Source: Cytophagales bacterium
Lineage (GTDB): Bacteria; Bacteroidota; Bacteroidia; Cytophagales; Microscillaceae
Reading direction: 5' to 3'
DNA: 64,000 bases
Assembly: GCA_004293905.1 (NCBI GenBank)
Contig: RDZE01000025.1
Coordinates: forward strand, 113,912-177,911
Below the pieces are notes generated by a model that saw only the letters and a program-made list of their open reading frames with translations, made no database searches and had not been told where the DNA came from. Positions 31,985-40,015 of the stretch are shown in pieces (the first letter of the stretch is position 1; each line of letters starts with the position of its first letter). A program made the translations under genes and the position numbers.

Positions 31985-32102
31985 CATTCCTGAAACAGCG
32001 GGATTGAAATTTGTTGAAAATTATTGTGGGGGAAACCCACTTCACTTTACTCGAACCCTTCAGGATTTTGCCCAAGGAAGTAATTTCACCCTTGGGCTTT
32101 TT
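31985..32102 (+). ncRNA. Small RNA between cas8b and cas6, 6S-like fold (alternative: CreTA-like)
   Basis: A transcription unit of about 115 nt bounded by a TACCTTTG box and an intrinsic terminator, with no convincing reading frame. The sequence folds as a closing stem (TCCTGAA 31988-31994 with TTCAGGA 32059-32065, extended by GGG 32000-32002 with CCC 32056-32058 across a 5-nt bulge). A large unpaired central region follows, then an apical hairpin GTGGG-GGAAA-CCCAC (32026-32040). Closing stem, open bubble and apical hairpin is the 6S RNA plan, and a compact 6S form (6S-Flavo) is known in Bacteroidota. The bubble contains GGATTGAAAT, identical to the last 10 nt of the CRISPR repeat. This and the cas6-cas8 location leave open a degenerate-repeat RNA such as CreA. 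Confidence 0.6.
32070..32102 (+). terminator. Intrinsic terminator of the small RNA
   Basis: GCCCAAGG (32070-32077) and CCTTGGGC (32090-32097) form an 8-bp stem around a 12-nt loop, followed by TTTTT (32098-32102). The 3' end of the restored cas6 frame on the other strand (stop at 32086-32088) lies inside this hairpin, so the two transcripts converge here. Confidence 0.85.
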
Positions 32103-32897
32103 CATATATCAACACCTCCTCCTCTTGCACATAACCAAAGCCCATACTGTTTTTACTTCCCAAACCAGTCAATAAAATTATTTCTTGTAGCTCTTTTGGG
32201 GCAGTAACCCTAATCTTAAAATGAGAGTAGCCTTTTCTTTGCCCTCTTTGATGGTAATGAGTTTTTCCTTTGCCTGCTCCCCTCCCAAAATCTCTATCTC
32301 AAAACCAAGCGACTCCTCCTGCCACTCCGTAGGCAAACTTTGATGCACAGAAAGGTATTTATCTATCAAACTCGACTTCAAAAAACTTATATAATCAGTT
32401 TCCCTCGGCGAAAGATAAGTGTCATGCGCATCTCTGCCATTGCGCCTCACCACAAACAAAGGGCTATGCAACCGATAAGTGAGCGTAGTACAAGCCTCTA
32501 ATACAGGCAAAGGCAACACCTCCACATTTTCCACCACAAAATCGGTCTGATAAAAACGATTGCCCAAATGCATTTTTTGGTTTTTAAACAAGCCAATTAT
32601 AAAGTTTTCAGCCGTTTTATCCACATAAAAAGAAATCTGGAACGAAACCCTATCCCCTTTCACCCTAATAGCATTGCCCTCTATCTCAAAAGGCATAATA
32701 AACAACTGACTAAAACAAAACAGTTTGAAATTTTTTCTGCTATCGGGCACCTGATGCCCCGCATTATGAATAAAATCGGCATACCTCTCATCAGCCTGAT
32801 GCAAAATTTTTAGCAAAGCACTATGCAACTCATAGGCATAACTTGCAGGTATTTGATTCTCGCGCGAAACGCGCTTAAGCGTGATTTTAAAACGCAT
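32086..32897 (-). pseudogene. cas6: CRISPR repeat endoribonuclease Cas6, frameshifted near the 3' end
   Basis: Cas6 cuts the pre-crRNA within repeats. The start is the ATG at 32897 (MRFKITLKRV), preceded by an AGGAG ribosome site; an ATG at 32948 lies inside the operator upstream of the likely transcription start and is rejected. The intact frame stops at 32178 with a non-family tail (LGLLPQKSYKK). In the next frame the sequence continues VTAPKELQEI...GLGSKNSMGFGYV, the typical Cas6 C-terminal glycine-rich loop, to a stop at 32086. One missing base in the A4 run at 32218-32221 (plus strand) would join them as FKIRVTAPK and give about 270 residues. It may be a true lesion, a homopolymer sequencing error or slippage-tolerant. 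The loop binds the repeat RNA, so its loss should impair processing. Confidence 0.85.
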
Positions 32898-32923
32898 ACA
32901 ACTCCTTTTTTTAAATGGTTTCA

Positions 32924-32931
32924 CAAAACTA
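32924..32931 (-). promoter_or_regulatory. cas6 promoter -7 box
   Basis: On the minus strand TAGTTTTG, a perfect TAnnTTTG, 26 nt upstream of the cas6 ATG at 32897. The expected start of transcription is near 32917, leaving a short leader with AGGAG. No TTG is present at the usual -33 distance; that position is occupied by the palindrome at 32940-32960. Confidence 0.65.
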
Positions 32932-32939
32932 AACACGAG

Positions 32940-32960
32940 CTTTCTCATAGTGTGAGAAAG
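32940..32960. promoter_or_regulatory. Palindromic operator candidate over the cas6 promoter
   Basis: CTTTCTCA (32940-32947), 5-nt centre TAGTG, TGAGAAAG (32953-32960): an exact 8-bp inverted repeat directly upstream of the cas6 -7 box, covering the -33 region. The adjacent gene encodes a DNA-binding WYL regulator. The 9-mer TCATAGTGT inside it recurs exactly at the start of that regulator gene (33893-33901), suggesting cross-regulation and autoregulation. Confidence 0.65.
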
Positions 32961-32990
32961 GAAAACAATATTTTTAATAACAATTTTTAC

Positions 32991-33896
32991 TCAAAATGTA
33001 TAATTCTTCATACGCTCTTTCAGGTGCTGCACCAAAGCAGGCGGCTGAATGTTATGCACTTCCCCCGGCAACTTCAAAATAAAGGCACTAATCACCCTAA
33101 AATCTGACAATTCAGCCCGAAACATATACCTATTATTGTTTGGCATCTGTTTTATCACCGAGTCCGCCCTTGGATACTCCTCCCTCAAAATCTCATAAGC
33201 ACTCAGCGAAAGCTCCATACTTACCACCTTCTTCAAACCCTCTGGAACAGTCCAAAAAACATCAGTATCTATTTTCTTATGCTCATGTGCATACTGAAAA
33301 GCATTCTCTAACACCACAGCCTGCCCAACGCGCTCCATTTTGTATTGGTAAATTTTTCTGTTTTTCAAATCATAGGCATACAATCGCCTATGATGGTCAA
33401 GCAAACAAATAGGCTCTACCAATCGATTGCTCACCGTATTGCTACTTGCCGAGTGATAACTCTCCAGCCTTACCTGTTTTTTCTGCTGAATAGCCCGTTT
33501 TACCTCCGCCACATTTTTGCCAAAACGCGCCTGCAAAATTTTATGCGGAATGCTCAACAAATCCGAATGAAGATACAACTTGTCCTCAATTGTTGTTTTT
33601 TGCGCCGCAAAAGCCTTCGTTTCCGCTACAGCCCCCCTGATAAGTTCTACCTCCTCTTGTGTAAATAAAAGCGTAGGTTGCCAATACTTCGGCTGCCGCG
33701 TCTTGATTTTATAATGATGCGGTTTCGTTTCCAATAATTCAAAACCTGTCTGCTCCAATGCATCTTTGTAGCGGTAAACACTTGCAGAAGTCATACCCAT
33801 TGCAGTTGCCAAATCTTTCATCGTTCTGCCACCCTCTTCCGACAACAACGCAATGATTTTCAGCCCCTTAATCAAGGTTTCTTTAATCTCTTTCAT
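32991..33896 (-). CDS. HTH-WYL transcriptional regulator of the cas locus
   Basis: A 301-residue regulator with an N-terminal winged helix (about 10-60: GGRTMKDLATAMGMTSASVYRYKDAL) and a WYL domain in the middle (about 130-210, ending in YAYDLKNRKIYQYKMERV), followed by a C-terminal WCX-like extension. WYL domains bind ligands, often nucleotides or nucleic acid, and commonly control defence loci. It lies directly upstream of cas6 on the same strand with 93 bp between them, which contain a promoter and an exact palindrome. The gene is divergent from the secreted OB-fold protein gene. Repression of cas6 through the palindrome is an inference from layout. Confidence 0.88.
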   Translation of the reverse strand: MKEIKETLIKGLKIIALLSEEGGRTMKDLATAMGMTSASVYRYKDALEQTGFELLETKPHHYKIKTRQPKYWQPTLLFTQEEVELIRGAVAETKAFAAQKTTIEDKLYLHSDLLSIPHKILQARFGKNVAEVKRAIQQKKQVRLESYHSASSNTVSNRLVEPICLLDHHRRLYAYDLKNRKIYQYKMERVGQAVVLENAFQYAHEHKKIDTDVFWTVPEGLKKVVSMELSLSAYEILREEYPRADSVIKQMPNNNRYMFRAELSDFRVISAFILKLPGEVHNIQPPALVQHLKERMKNYTF

Positions 33897-34002
33897 AGTG
33901 TTAATTTAATTAAAAAGTGTATAAATGTTTTTCAAACTCATCACAAATTATACTTTTTTTTTATATCTACAAAAAAAATTAGCATAAAGAATATATTTTT
34001 TA

Positions 34003-34010
34003 TAATTTTG
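34003..34010 (+). promoter_or_regulatory. -7 box for the OB-fold protein gene
   Basis: TAATTTTG, a perfect TAnnTTTG, 18 nt upstream of the ATG at 34029, in the divergent region shared with the WYL regulator gene. Confidence 0.6.
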
Positions 34011-34028
34011 TAAAAAAACTTTTCAACA

Positions 34029-34403
34029 ATGAAAACACTAACATCATACCTATTTTTCTTAGGGCTAATTTTTAATTTACAAAATGCCTATGCCCAAAAA
34101 CCCATCACCCTCGAAGAAGTCCAAAAATACCTCAACCAACCCGAAACAGTACTCATAGAAGCCACCATTGCCGAAGTAAAAACCGCCGATAAAATCACCT
34201 ACATCAATCTTGGCGACAAACACCCCAACCAAAAACTCGCAATCATCATCTTCGATACCGTTTTGTTCAAACTCAAACCCCTTCTATTTCAACAATGGGA
34301 AAACAGGCGTATCAAAATCACAGGGCAAATCACAGACTACAAAGGCAACCAACAACCGCAAATCATCTTAGAAAATAGTTCCCAAATAGAATTTTTAGAA
34401 TAG
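34029..34403 (+). CDS. Secreted OB-fold protein
   Basis: A 124-residue protein with a cleavable signal peptide (MKTLTSYLFFLGLIFNLQNAYA, cut after AYA). The mature part (about 23-124) has the alternation of a nucleic-acid-binding-like OB fold: a strand in VLIEATIAEVK, then ITYINLGDK, LAIIIF, RIKITGQITDYKG and PQIILEN. Periplasmic OB-fold domains of this sort bind nucleic acid, sugars or metals; nothing visible picks one. It stands alone between the divergent regulator and the ABC-F gene, whose own promoter follows at once. Confidence 0.75.
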   Translation: MKTLTSYLFFLGLIFNLQNAYAQKPITLEEVQKYLNQPETVLIEATIAEVKTADKITYINLGDKHPNQKLAIIIFDTVLFKLKPLLFQQWENRRIKITGQITDYKGNQQPQIILENSSQIEFLE

Positions 34404-34419
34404 CAAATATTTTTTTTAC

Positions 34420-34427
34420 TACCTTTG
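34420..34427 (+). promoter_or_regulatory. -7 box immediately before the ABC-F start codon
   Basis: TACCTTTG ends 4 nt before the ATG at 34432. With the usual spacing, transcription would begin at or within a base or two of the start codon, giving an essentially leaderless mRNA. Confidence 0.6.
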
Positions 34428-34431
34428 CGCC

Positions 34432-36315
34432 ATGAATTACCTCTCAGTAGAAAATTTGGCAAAACGCTACGGCGAACATCACCTCTTCGAAAATCTCTCC
34501 TTTGGCATCGAAAAAGGACAAAAAGTAGCCCTTGTAGCCCCTAACGGCACAGGCAAAACCTCCCTATTCAATATATTAGCAGGCATAGACACCCCCGACC
34601 AAGGGGAAGCCCGATTCCGCAAAGAAGTACGCATAGGCTTCTTACCTCAAGAGCCCCCTCTCGACCCCCAAAAAACCATCCTCGAAACCATACTCCAATC
34701 CGATTCCCCCGCCAACCGTGCCCTACGCTTCTACGAACAATGCCTCGAAACACAAAGCCCACAACTCGGCGAAGCCCTCGCAGCCATAGACGCACTCCAA
34801 GCATGGGGCTACGAACAACGCCTCCAGCAAATCCTCTCAAGCCTACGCATTACTGACCTCTCCCAAACCATTGCCACCCTCTCAGGCGGGCAACGCAAAC
34901 GCGTAGCACTTGCCCAACTTTTTATGGACGAACCCGATTTTTGGATACTCGATGAACCCACCAACCACCTCGACCTCGACATGATAGAGTGGCTCGAAGA
35001 ACACCTCTCCAAAGCCAACATCACACTCCTGATGGTTACCCACGATAGACACTTCTTAGACCAACTTTGCAACGAAATATTAGAAATAGACGCAGGAAAA
35101 CTATACCGATACAGCGTCCCCAACAATAGACAAGGAGAAGCCTACTACTATTTTTTAGAAAAAAAAGAAGAACGCATTTCACAACAAACCGCCGAAATAG
35201 ACAAAGCCAAAAACCTATGGCGCAAAGAACTCGATTGGGTACGCCGACAGCCCAAAGCGCGTGGCACTAAAGCCAAATACAGATTAGATGCCTTCCAAGA
35301 AATACAAAAAAAAGCATTTGCCGAACAAAAAAACAAAAAACTACAACTCGAAACCGATACCGCCCGACTCGGAAAAAAAATAGTAGAATGGAAACAAATC
35401 AGTAAAAAATTTGAACAACGCATCATCTTAGAAAAATTCAGTTACACCTTCCAACGCTACGAACGATTAGGCATTGTAGGCAAAAACGGCACAGGAAAAA
35501 CCACCCTCCTCAACCTACTCACCCAAAAAATAGCCCCTGACACAGGCAACATCGAAATAGGCGAAACCATACGCTTCGGGTACTATACACAAGAAGGTTT
35601 GCAACTCAAAAACGACCAACGCGTCATAGAAGTCATACAAAACATAGCCGACCAACTCCCCGACTCCACAGGGCGCAGCCTCTCTGCCACCCAATGGCTT
35701 GACAGATTCCTCTTCCCTCCCAAACGCCAATATGCCTACGTATCCACACTCTCAGGCGGCGAACGCAGACGGCTCTATCTGCTTACCATTTTGGTACAAA
35801 ACCCCAACTTTCTCATTCTCGATGAGCCCACCAACGACCTCGACCTCATCACGCTACAAGTCTTGGAAGATTTTCTGCAAAACTACGAAGGCTGTTTGGT
35901 CATCGTATCGCACGACCGCCATTTTATGGACAAACTCGTAGAACACCTATGGATACTCGAGGGCGATGGCAAAATACGCGATTTCAACGGCAACTACGGA
36001 GCTTACAGAGCCCTCCTCGAATTGGAAGAAGAAGAAAAAAACACCAAACCAACCCACAACAATAATAACAGCACAACCATCACCAACAACACTCCTAAGC
36101 GAAAACGCTCCTACAAAGAACAAAAAGAATACGAAAGTTTAGAAGCCGAAATTGAAATATTGGAAAACCTAAAAGTCCAAAAAGTAGCACAAATGAACGT
36201 CCCCAACCTTAGCTACGAAGAAGTCAATCGCTTAGGCATAGAAGTAGCCACACTCAGCGAACAAATAGACCAAAAAAGCATGCGTTGGTTAGAACTATCA
36301 GAATTAGCAGGCTAA
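34432..36315 (+). CDS. ABC-F family ATPase (Uup-like)
   Basis: A 627-residue protein with two ABC domains in tandem and no membrane segment, as in ABC-F ribosome-associated ATPases. Domain 1: Walker A APNGTGKTS (about 36-44), signature LSGGQRKR, Walker B ILDEPTNHLDLD. Domain 2: GKNGTGKTT, LSGGERRR, LILDEPTNDLDL. A long charged linker joins them (about 245-320), and the C-terminus (about 545-627) is a poly-N/T stretch followed by a coiled coil, the feature of Uup, which binds DNA or branched nucleic acid. ABC-F proteins resolve stalled ribosomes or protect against antibiotics. The codon usage is strikingly C-rich in places compared with the cas genes. Confidence 0.92.
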   Translation: MNYLSVENLAKRYGEHHLFENLSFGIEKGQKVALVAPNGTGKTSLFNILAGIDTPDQGEARFRKEVRIGFLPQEPPLDPQKTILETILQSDSPANRALRFYEQCLETQSPQLGEALAAIDALQAWGYEQRLQQILSSLRITDLSQTIATLSGGQRKRVALAQLFMDEPDFWILDEPTNHLDLDMIEWLEEHLSKANITLLMVTHDRHFLDQLCNEILEIDAGKLYRYSVPNNRQGEAYYYFLEKKEERISQQTAEIDKAKNLWRKELDWVRRQPKARGTKAKYRLDAFQEIQKKAFAEQKNKKLQLETDTARLGKKIVEWKQISKKFEQRIILEKFSYTFQRYERLGIVGKNGTGKTTLLNLLTQKIAPDTGNIEIGETIRFGYYTQEGLQLKNDQRVIEVIQNIADQLPDSTGRSLSATQWLDRFLFPPKRQYAYVSTLSGGERRRLYLLTILVQNPNFLILDEPTNDLDLITLQVLEDFLQNYEGCLVIVSHDRHFMDKLVEHLWILEGDGKIRDFNGNYGAYRALLELEEEEKNTKPTHNNNNSTTITNNTPKRKRSYKEQKEYESLEAEIEILENLKVQKVAQMNVPNLSYEEVNRLGIEVATLSEQIDQKSMRWLELSELAG

Positions 36316-36356
36316 AACAAAAACACCTATGAAGCCCATACAAAGCCTCATAGGTG
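36314..36356 (-). terminator. Terminator between ABC-F and cytochrome c genes
   Basis: CACCTATGA (36324-36332) and TCATAGGTG (36348-36356) form a 9-bp stem. On the minus strand the stem is followed by TTTTTGTTTT, so it terminates the leftward cytochrome c gene; it may also stop the rightward ABC-F transcript. Confidence 0.8.
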
Positions 36357-36377
36357 CAAAAAATACCATTATTTTTT

Positions 36378-37337
36378 TTAGTGATTGTCCGCAATTTTGT
36401 TTGTAATCGGAGGCGTACTCTGCAAATACGCATACAAAGCCTTGAGTTCCTCATCGTCCATCAAAGTATAGGGCACCATCGGATACTGAAAAGATTTGCC
36501 ACTTGGCAATTTACCCGTTTTCATAGCCGTCATAAATTCCGCCTCTGTCCAATTGCCTATCCCTGTTTCCTTGTCCGAAGTAATATTTTTGGTAATCATC
36601 TTCTTTCCTTCCATGTTCAACATAGAGTTTCCGCCCCCCAAATATCCCTTCGATTTTCTTGGCTCAGCCACATTGAGTTTCGTAAAATCAGCCGAATGAC
36701 AAGTAAAACAATCATAATTATTCACCAAATACTCCCCATATACCAATTTATCTTTTTTATCAGGCGTTTTTATTTCCTTCGTAGGGTACTCAAAAGGCTG
36801 CCAAGAAGGGTCAATAAAACATAAAAACTTCACCAAAAAACTCGCCTCTGTTTTCGGAGCTTTTCTGTCAGTAGCCTTTACCATACCATTTTCGGAGCGC
36901 AAAAAAGCAATAATAGACTTCAAATCCTCGTCCGAAGTATGCAACAATTTAGGCATATAAGGGGGTAAATACTGACCATCGGGCTTAATACCCGTGCGCA
37001 ACAAATACGCTATTTCCGCATCTGTCCATTTACCAATCCCCAATTCAGGGTGTTGTGTAATATTCGCCGAATGCACCACTCCAAAATCAGGCGGCGCATC
37101 TTTCATTTGTTTACCACTTAGCGTATAGCTTTTCGAATCCAAATGACAACCTGCACAAAGCATCGTTACCATCTTTCGCCCACGTTCTATGCGTTCGGGC
37201 GTAATTTCTGCCTTAAACTCCACTTTTTTCGCCTCATATTTCGGAATACCTCTAAAATAAATAAAGGCAACAAAACTAAGTACCAAACCAACCAATACCA
37301 CTATAGCATATAGGGCAATTTTGAATATTTTTTTCAT
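36378..37337 (-). CDS. Membrane-anchored dihaem cytochrome c
   Basis: A 319-residue protein with one N-terminal membrane segment (about residues 6-30, FKIALYAIVVLVGLVLSFVAF) serving as signal anchor. Two class-I cytochrome c domains follow, each with a CXXCH haem site (CAGCH near 61-65; CFTCH near 214-218). Distal methionine ligands are likely in YLPPYMPKLL and YPMVPYTLM, as in related two-domain cytochromes. It would work as an electron carrier on the periplasmic side of the inner membrane. It is monocistronic, facing the ABC-F gene across a terminator. The redox partner cannot be read from the neighbours. Confidence 0.9.
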   Translation of the reverse strand: MKKIFKIALYAIVVLVGLVLSFVAFIYFRGIPKYEAKKVEFKAEITPERIERGRKMVTMLCAGCHLDSKSYTLSGKQMKDAPPDFGVVHSANITQHPELGIGKWTDAEIAYLLRTGIKPDGQYLPPYMPKLLHTSDEDLKSIIAFLRSENGMVKATDRKAPKTEASFLVKFLCFIDPSWQPFEYPTKEIKTPDKKDKLVYGEYLVNNYDCFTCHSADFTKLNVAEPRKSKGYLGGGNSMLNMEGKKMITKNITSDKETGIGNWTEAEFMTAMKTGKLPSGKSFQYPMVPYTLMDDEELKALYAYLQSTPPITNKIADNH

Positions 37338-37496
37338 AGTTTTTAATTGTTATTTTTGTGTAATTATTAGTAAAAAAATAGCCTCCAAAACTATAAAAAA
37401 TGTTCGAATTCACCATAAAAAATACTTTTTTTTCATAAACACAATACTTAACAATCTTAATCAGAAGAAAAAAGAGATTAACAAGCTGTTTCAAAG

Positions 37497-37526
37497 TTTG
37501 TATTTTCAAAAATTTGATTACCTTTG
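37497..37526 (+). promoter_or_regulatory. Promoter of the LamG-like gene
   Basis: TTTG (37497-37500), 18-nt spacer, TACCTTTG (37519-37526): both elements of the Bacteroidota housekeeping promoter at the standard spacing. It places the transcription start near 37533 and rules out the upstream ATG at 37524. Confidence 0.8.
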
Positions 37527-37568
37527 AAAAGCACATCAATTCTTCACTACAAACTATGCTCTAAAGTT

Positions 37569-38618
37569 ATGAACTTAACATTAAAAAAACTTTCTCAAAA
37601 AAAGCTCTTCTTTCTTTTTGGCTTCCTCTGGCTTTCCCTCTCGCATGGCGCAGCCCAACACAATGCCATTTTACAAATACCCAACTTAGTAGGTTATTAC
37701 GAATTTAACAATAGCCTTGATAATTTAGCTACAGGAAATGAAAGCAACACCGCAGGATTGTCCCAATCCCTTTCCTTCGATAAGGGACTACTCCGCGTCA
37801 ATGGCTCTTACAACACCTACGAAAGCGAATTTTACTATCATTCGCCAAGCCTTACCTACCAAGAAGACATTACCCTCTCTTGGACATTCAAACCCGATGC
37901 CCTGCGCGAAGACCGTGAAAACCAAACACTGCTTTCTATCGATAGCTACTCTCGCATTCTTAACTTTGTTATCAACCGTGATAAAGGCTTTTTTACAGTA
38001 GAAATCAAAAATAGCGAGTACTACCAAGAATACGAAGAAACAAAAATAGAAGTGAACAAATGGTACAATATTACAGCCGTTATCAAACCTACTGAAAAAA
38101 CTGCCCAAATTTACCTGAACGGGTACGCACTACCACCCATTACCCTTGCAGATTTTATCAATTCAACAAAAGCAAAGGAAACATTCAACTTTAGTTTTTG
38201 TTCCTATGGCAATGGCTGCGTATTTTCGGGCTGGGTAGATAAATTAGTCGTGATCAAAAGAGCCCTCAACCCCCAAGAAATAAAAAACTTTTACCCCCTT
38301 ATGATAAAAGATGTTCCTGAGATGCTCCCCAATCCAATTACCAAAACCATCAGTGCCAAAAGCGGGACATTCTCCTACACCATAGACCAAGAATGGACAA
38401 TGTTACCCTCTTGCGTAGAAGGCGATAAAGTAAAGAACATTACGGTAGCCTGCCCCAGCGGTCGAAAAATAACTTTTAACATTTCGCACAAAGAAAAAGA
38501 AAATCAATATGTAATCTTACGCAACAGCTTCTCTTCCATAGGAGGGTATGTTTTCAACAACTTTGATGCCTGCCTCAATCAGGTCTTAGAATTAGGAAAA
38601 GCAGATTGTGCAAAATAA
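37569..38618 (+). CDS. Secreted LamG/concanavalin-like domain protein
   Basis: A 349-residue exported protein starting at the ATG at 37569 (MNLTLKKLSQKK); the in-frame ATG at 37524 lies on the promoter box. The signal peptide ends around HGAAQ. Residues about 35-240 have the LamG/concanavalin A-like jelly-roll pattern: a start in LVGYYEFNNSLDN, then ITLSWTFKPD, a WYNITAVIK strand and a late WVDKLVVIKRALNPQEIKNFY. This pattern is typical of carbohydrate- or protein-binding modules in cell-surface proteins. A C-terminal region with four cysteines follows. The next gene, a small membrane protein, starts 12 nt downstream, so the two are probably co-transcribed. Confidence 0.82.
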   Translation: MNLTLKKLSQKKLFFLFGFLWLSLSHGAAQHNAILQIPNLVGYYEFNNSLDNLATGNESNTAGLSQSLSFDKGLLRVNGSYNTYESEFYYHSPSLTYQEDITLSWTFKPDALREDRENQTLLSIDSYSRILNFVINRDKGFFTVEIKNSEYYQEYEETKIEVNKWYNITAVIKPTEKTAQIYLNGYALPPITLADFINSTKAKETFNFSFCSYGNGCVFSGWVDKLVVIKRALNPQEIKNFYPLMIKDVPEMLPNPITKTISAKSGTFSYTIDQEWTMLPSCVEGDKVKNITVACPSGRKITFNISHKEKENQYVILRNSFSSIGGYVFNNFDACLNQVLELGKADCAK

Positions 38619-38630
38619 ATATAAAAAATT

Positions 38631-39116
38631 ATGTTAAATTTAAAGACAAACATTGAGCCACTGACTCAGCAAGATATTACCCAATTAGACCAATGGTCAG
38701 CCAATAACAATCAAACCCTATTCACACTTTCTATTTTGTTGGGCATAGTATTTTTATTGAGTGTTGCCGCTCGATACTACTACTTTTATTCCAACACCCT
38801 AACATTGGTGAGCATAGTCAGTTTGCTTGGCATGGGTGCGCTACTCTCCTCTCGCTACTTCTACGACCCCACTCAAGCCACTCGTCAAGAAAATAAAAAA
38901 CAGGTGTTTGTAGGAGTTATCAAAGACAAAAACATCGAAAAAATATACAACAACAAAGACAAAAAATACAATATAGAACACCAATTAATATTCGAGAACG
39001 ATATTCTTCCTATTGGTGAAGCAGAATACCCGAAATACCAAAAAGGGCAAACTCTTCAACTTAACATGTTCATAGACCAAAAAATTATTTTTAGCAAAGA
39101 AATTTTGGAAAAATAA
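38631..39116 (+). CDS. Small membrane protein of unknown function
   Basis: A 161-residue protein. It has two adjacent membrane segments (about residues 31-48, LFTLSILLGIVFLLSVA, and about 57-76, TLTLVSIVSLLGMGALLSS) and a soluble C-terminal part (about 85-161) of beta-rich character (VFVGVIKDKNIEKIYNNKDK). I do not recognise the family. It follows the LamG-like gene by 12 nt and precedes the MscS gene by 57 nt, so it likely shares the former's transcript. The C-terminal segment reads like a small OB- or SH3-type barrel, but that is a guess. Confidence 0.7.
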   Translation: MLNLKTNIEPLTQQDITQLDQWSANNNQTLFTLSILLGIVFLLSVAARYYYFYSNTLTLVSIVSLLGMGALLSSRYFYDPTQATRQENKKQVFVGVIKDKNIEKIYNNKDKKYNIEHQLIFENDILPIGEAEYPKYQKGQTLQLNMFIDQKIIFSKEILEK

Positions 39117-39173
39117 GCGTTCATTGCAAATCTTTTACGTATTTTGCTCACAGAAATAAATTAATAGCAACTT

Positions 39174-39992
39174 ATGAACATCGATCAAATTTTACCCCTT
39201 CTCAGTAACTTAGTCGTTAACTCAGTCGCCAAAATCGCATTGGCTTTAGTAGCCCTCATCATTGGTTTATGGGTCATTGGACTCATCAGCAAAGCCATCA
39301 GCCGAAGCATGGATTTAAGAGGCATAGAGAGCAGTATCAAACCCTTCATCGTGAGCCTCATTAGTGTATCGCTCAAAGTCGTATTGCTTATCAGCATTGC
39401 TTCTATGTTAGGCATCGAAACCACCTCTTTTGTAGCCCTCATCGGTTCGGCAGGTTTGGCGGTAGGGTTGGCATTGCAAGGCAGTTTGGCTAATTTTGCA
39501 GGCAGCGTACTCATATTGGTTTTCAAACCCTTCAAAGTAGGCGACATCATTCAGGCACAAGGACAAACAGGCAAGGTGAAAGAAATACAAACCTTCAACA
39601 GCGTACTAATAACCCCCGATAACAAAACTATCATCTTACCCAATGGCGCATTGGCTGGTGGTTCCATCATCAACCTTTCTTCCGAAGAAAGCCGCCGCCT
39701 CGATTTTGTATTCCGCCTTTCTCCTGACAACGACATAGATACTGTCAGAAAAATACTCCTTCAGATAGCCGAAAAAGAACCCTTAAATCTCAAAAATCCT
39801 GCTTCGGGTGTAGTAGTAAGTGGTTTTTTCGACAATGGCGTAGAAATCACCCTCAACATGTGGGTAAAAGCACAAGACTTTGTAGAATCGTATTGGGGCA
39901 TTCTTTTCAAACTCAATGAAGAAGTACTCCGAGAATTTAAAGCCGCCAACATCAGCGCACCTCAGCAAGTACGTATCGTTTTCCAAAAATAA
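39174..39992 (+). CDS. Small-conductance mechanosensitive channel, MscS family
   Basis: A 272-residue MscS protein. It has three membrane helices in the first 110 residues; the third, pore-lining helix is the Gly/Ala-rich stretch FVALIGSAGLAVGLALQGSL. Next comes the beta domain starting at FKVGDIIQAQGQTGKVKEIQ with IILPNGALAGGSIIN, then the alpha-beta vestibule domain to the C-terminus. The length is that of minimal MscS. It releases solutes on hypo-osmotic shock. The long inverted repeat at 40016-40052 follows and ends the unit. Confidence 0.95.
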   Translation: MNIDQILPLLSNLVVNSVAKIALALVALIIGLWVIGLISKAISRSMDLRGIESSIKPFIVSLISVSLKVVLLISIASMLGIETTSFVALIGSAGLAVGLALQGSLANFAGSVLILVFKPFKVGDIIQAQGQTGKVKEIQTFNSVLITPDNKTIILPNGALAGGSIINLSSEESRRLDFVFRLSPDNDIDTVRKILLQIAEKEPLNLKNPASGVVVSGFFDNGVEITLNMWVKAQDFVESYWGILFKLNEEVLREFKAANISAPQQVRIVFQK

Positions 39993-40015
39993 ACGCATTG
40001 TTATATTTTAATGCA

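Noticed and set aside
32898..32948. Upstream ATG for cas6 at 32948
   Set aside because: It lies in the palindrome, upstream of the -7 box; the ATG at 32897 has AGGAG and the family N-terminus.
32997..33030. Match of the small-RNA segment TTGTTGAAAA to sequence upstream of cas6 as a CreR-type target
   Set aside because: Only about 11 of 19 positions agree and both are A/T-rich; not supported without experiment.
34568..36454. Reverse-strand frames inside the ABC-F gene
   Set aside because: Shadows of the C-rich coding strand; composition artefacts without motifs.
37524..37568. Upstream start for the LamG-like protein at 37524
   Set aside because: That ATG overlaps the TACCTTTG box and precedes the likely transcription start; the signal peptide begins at 37569.
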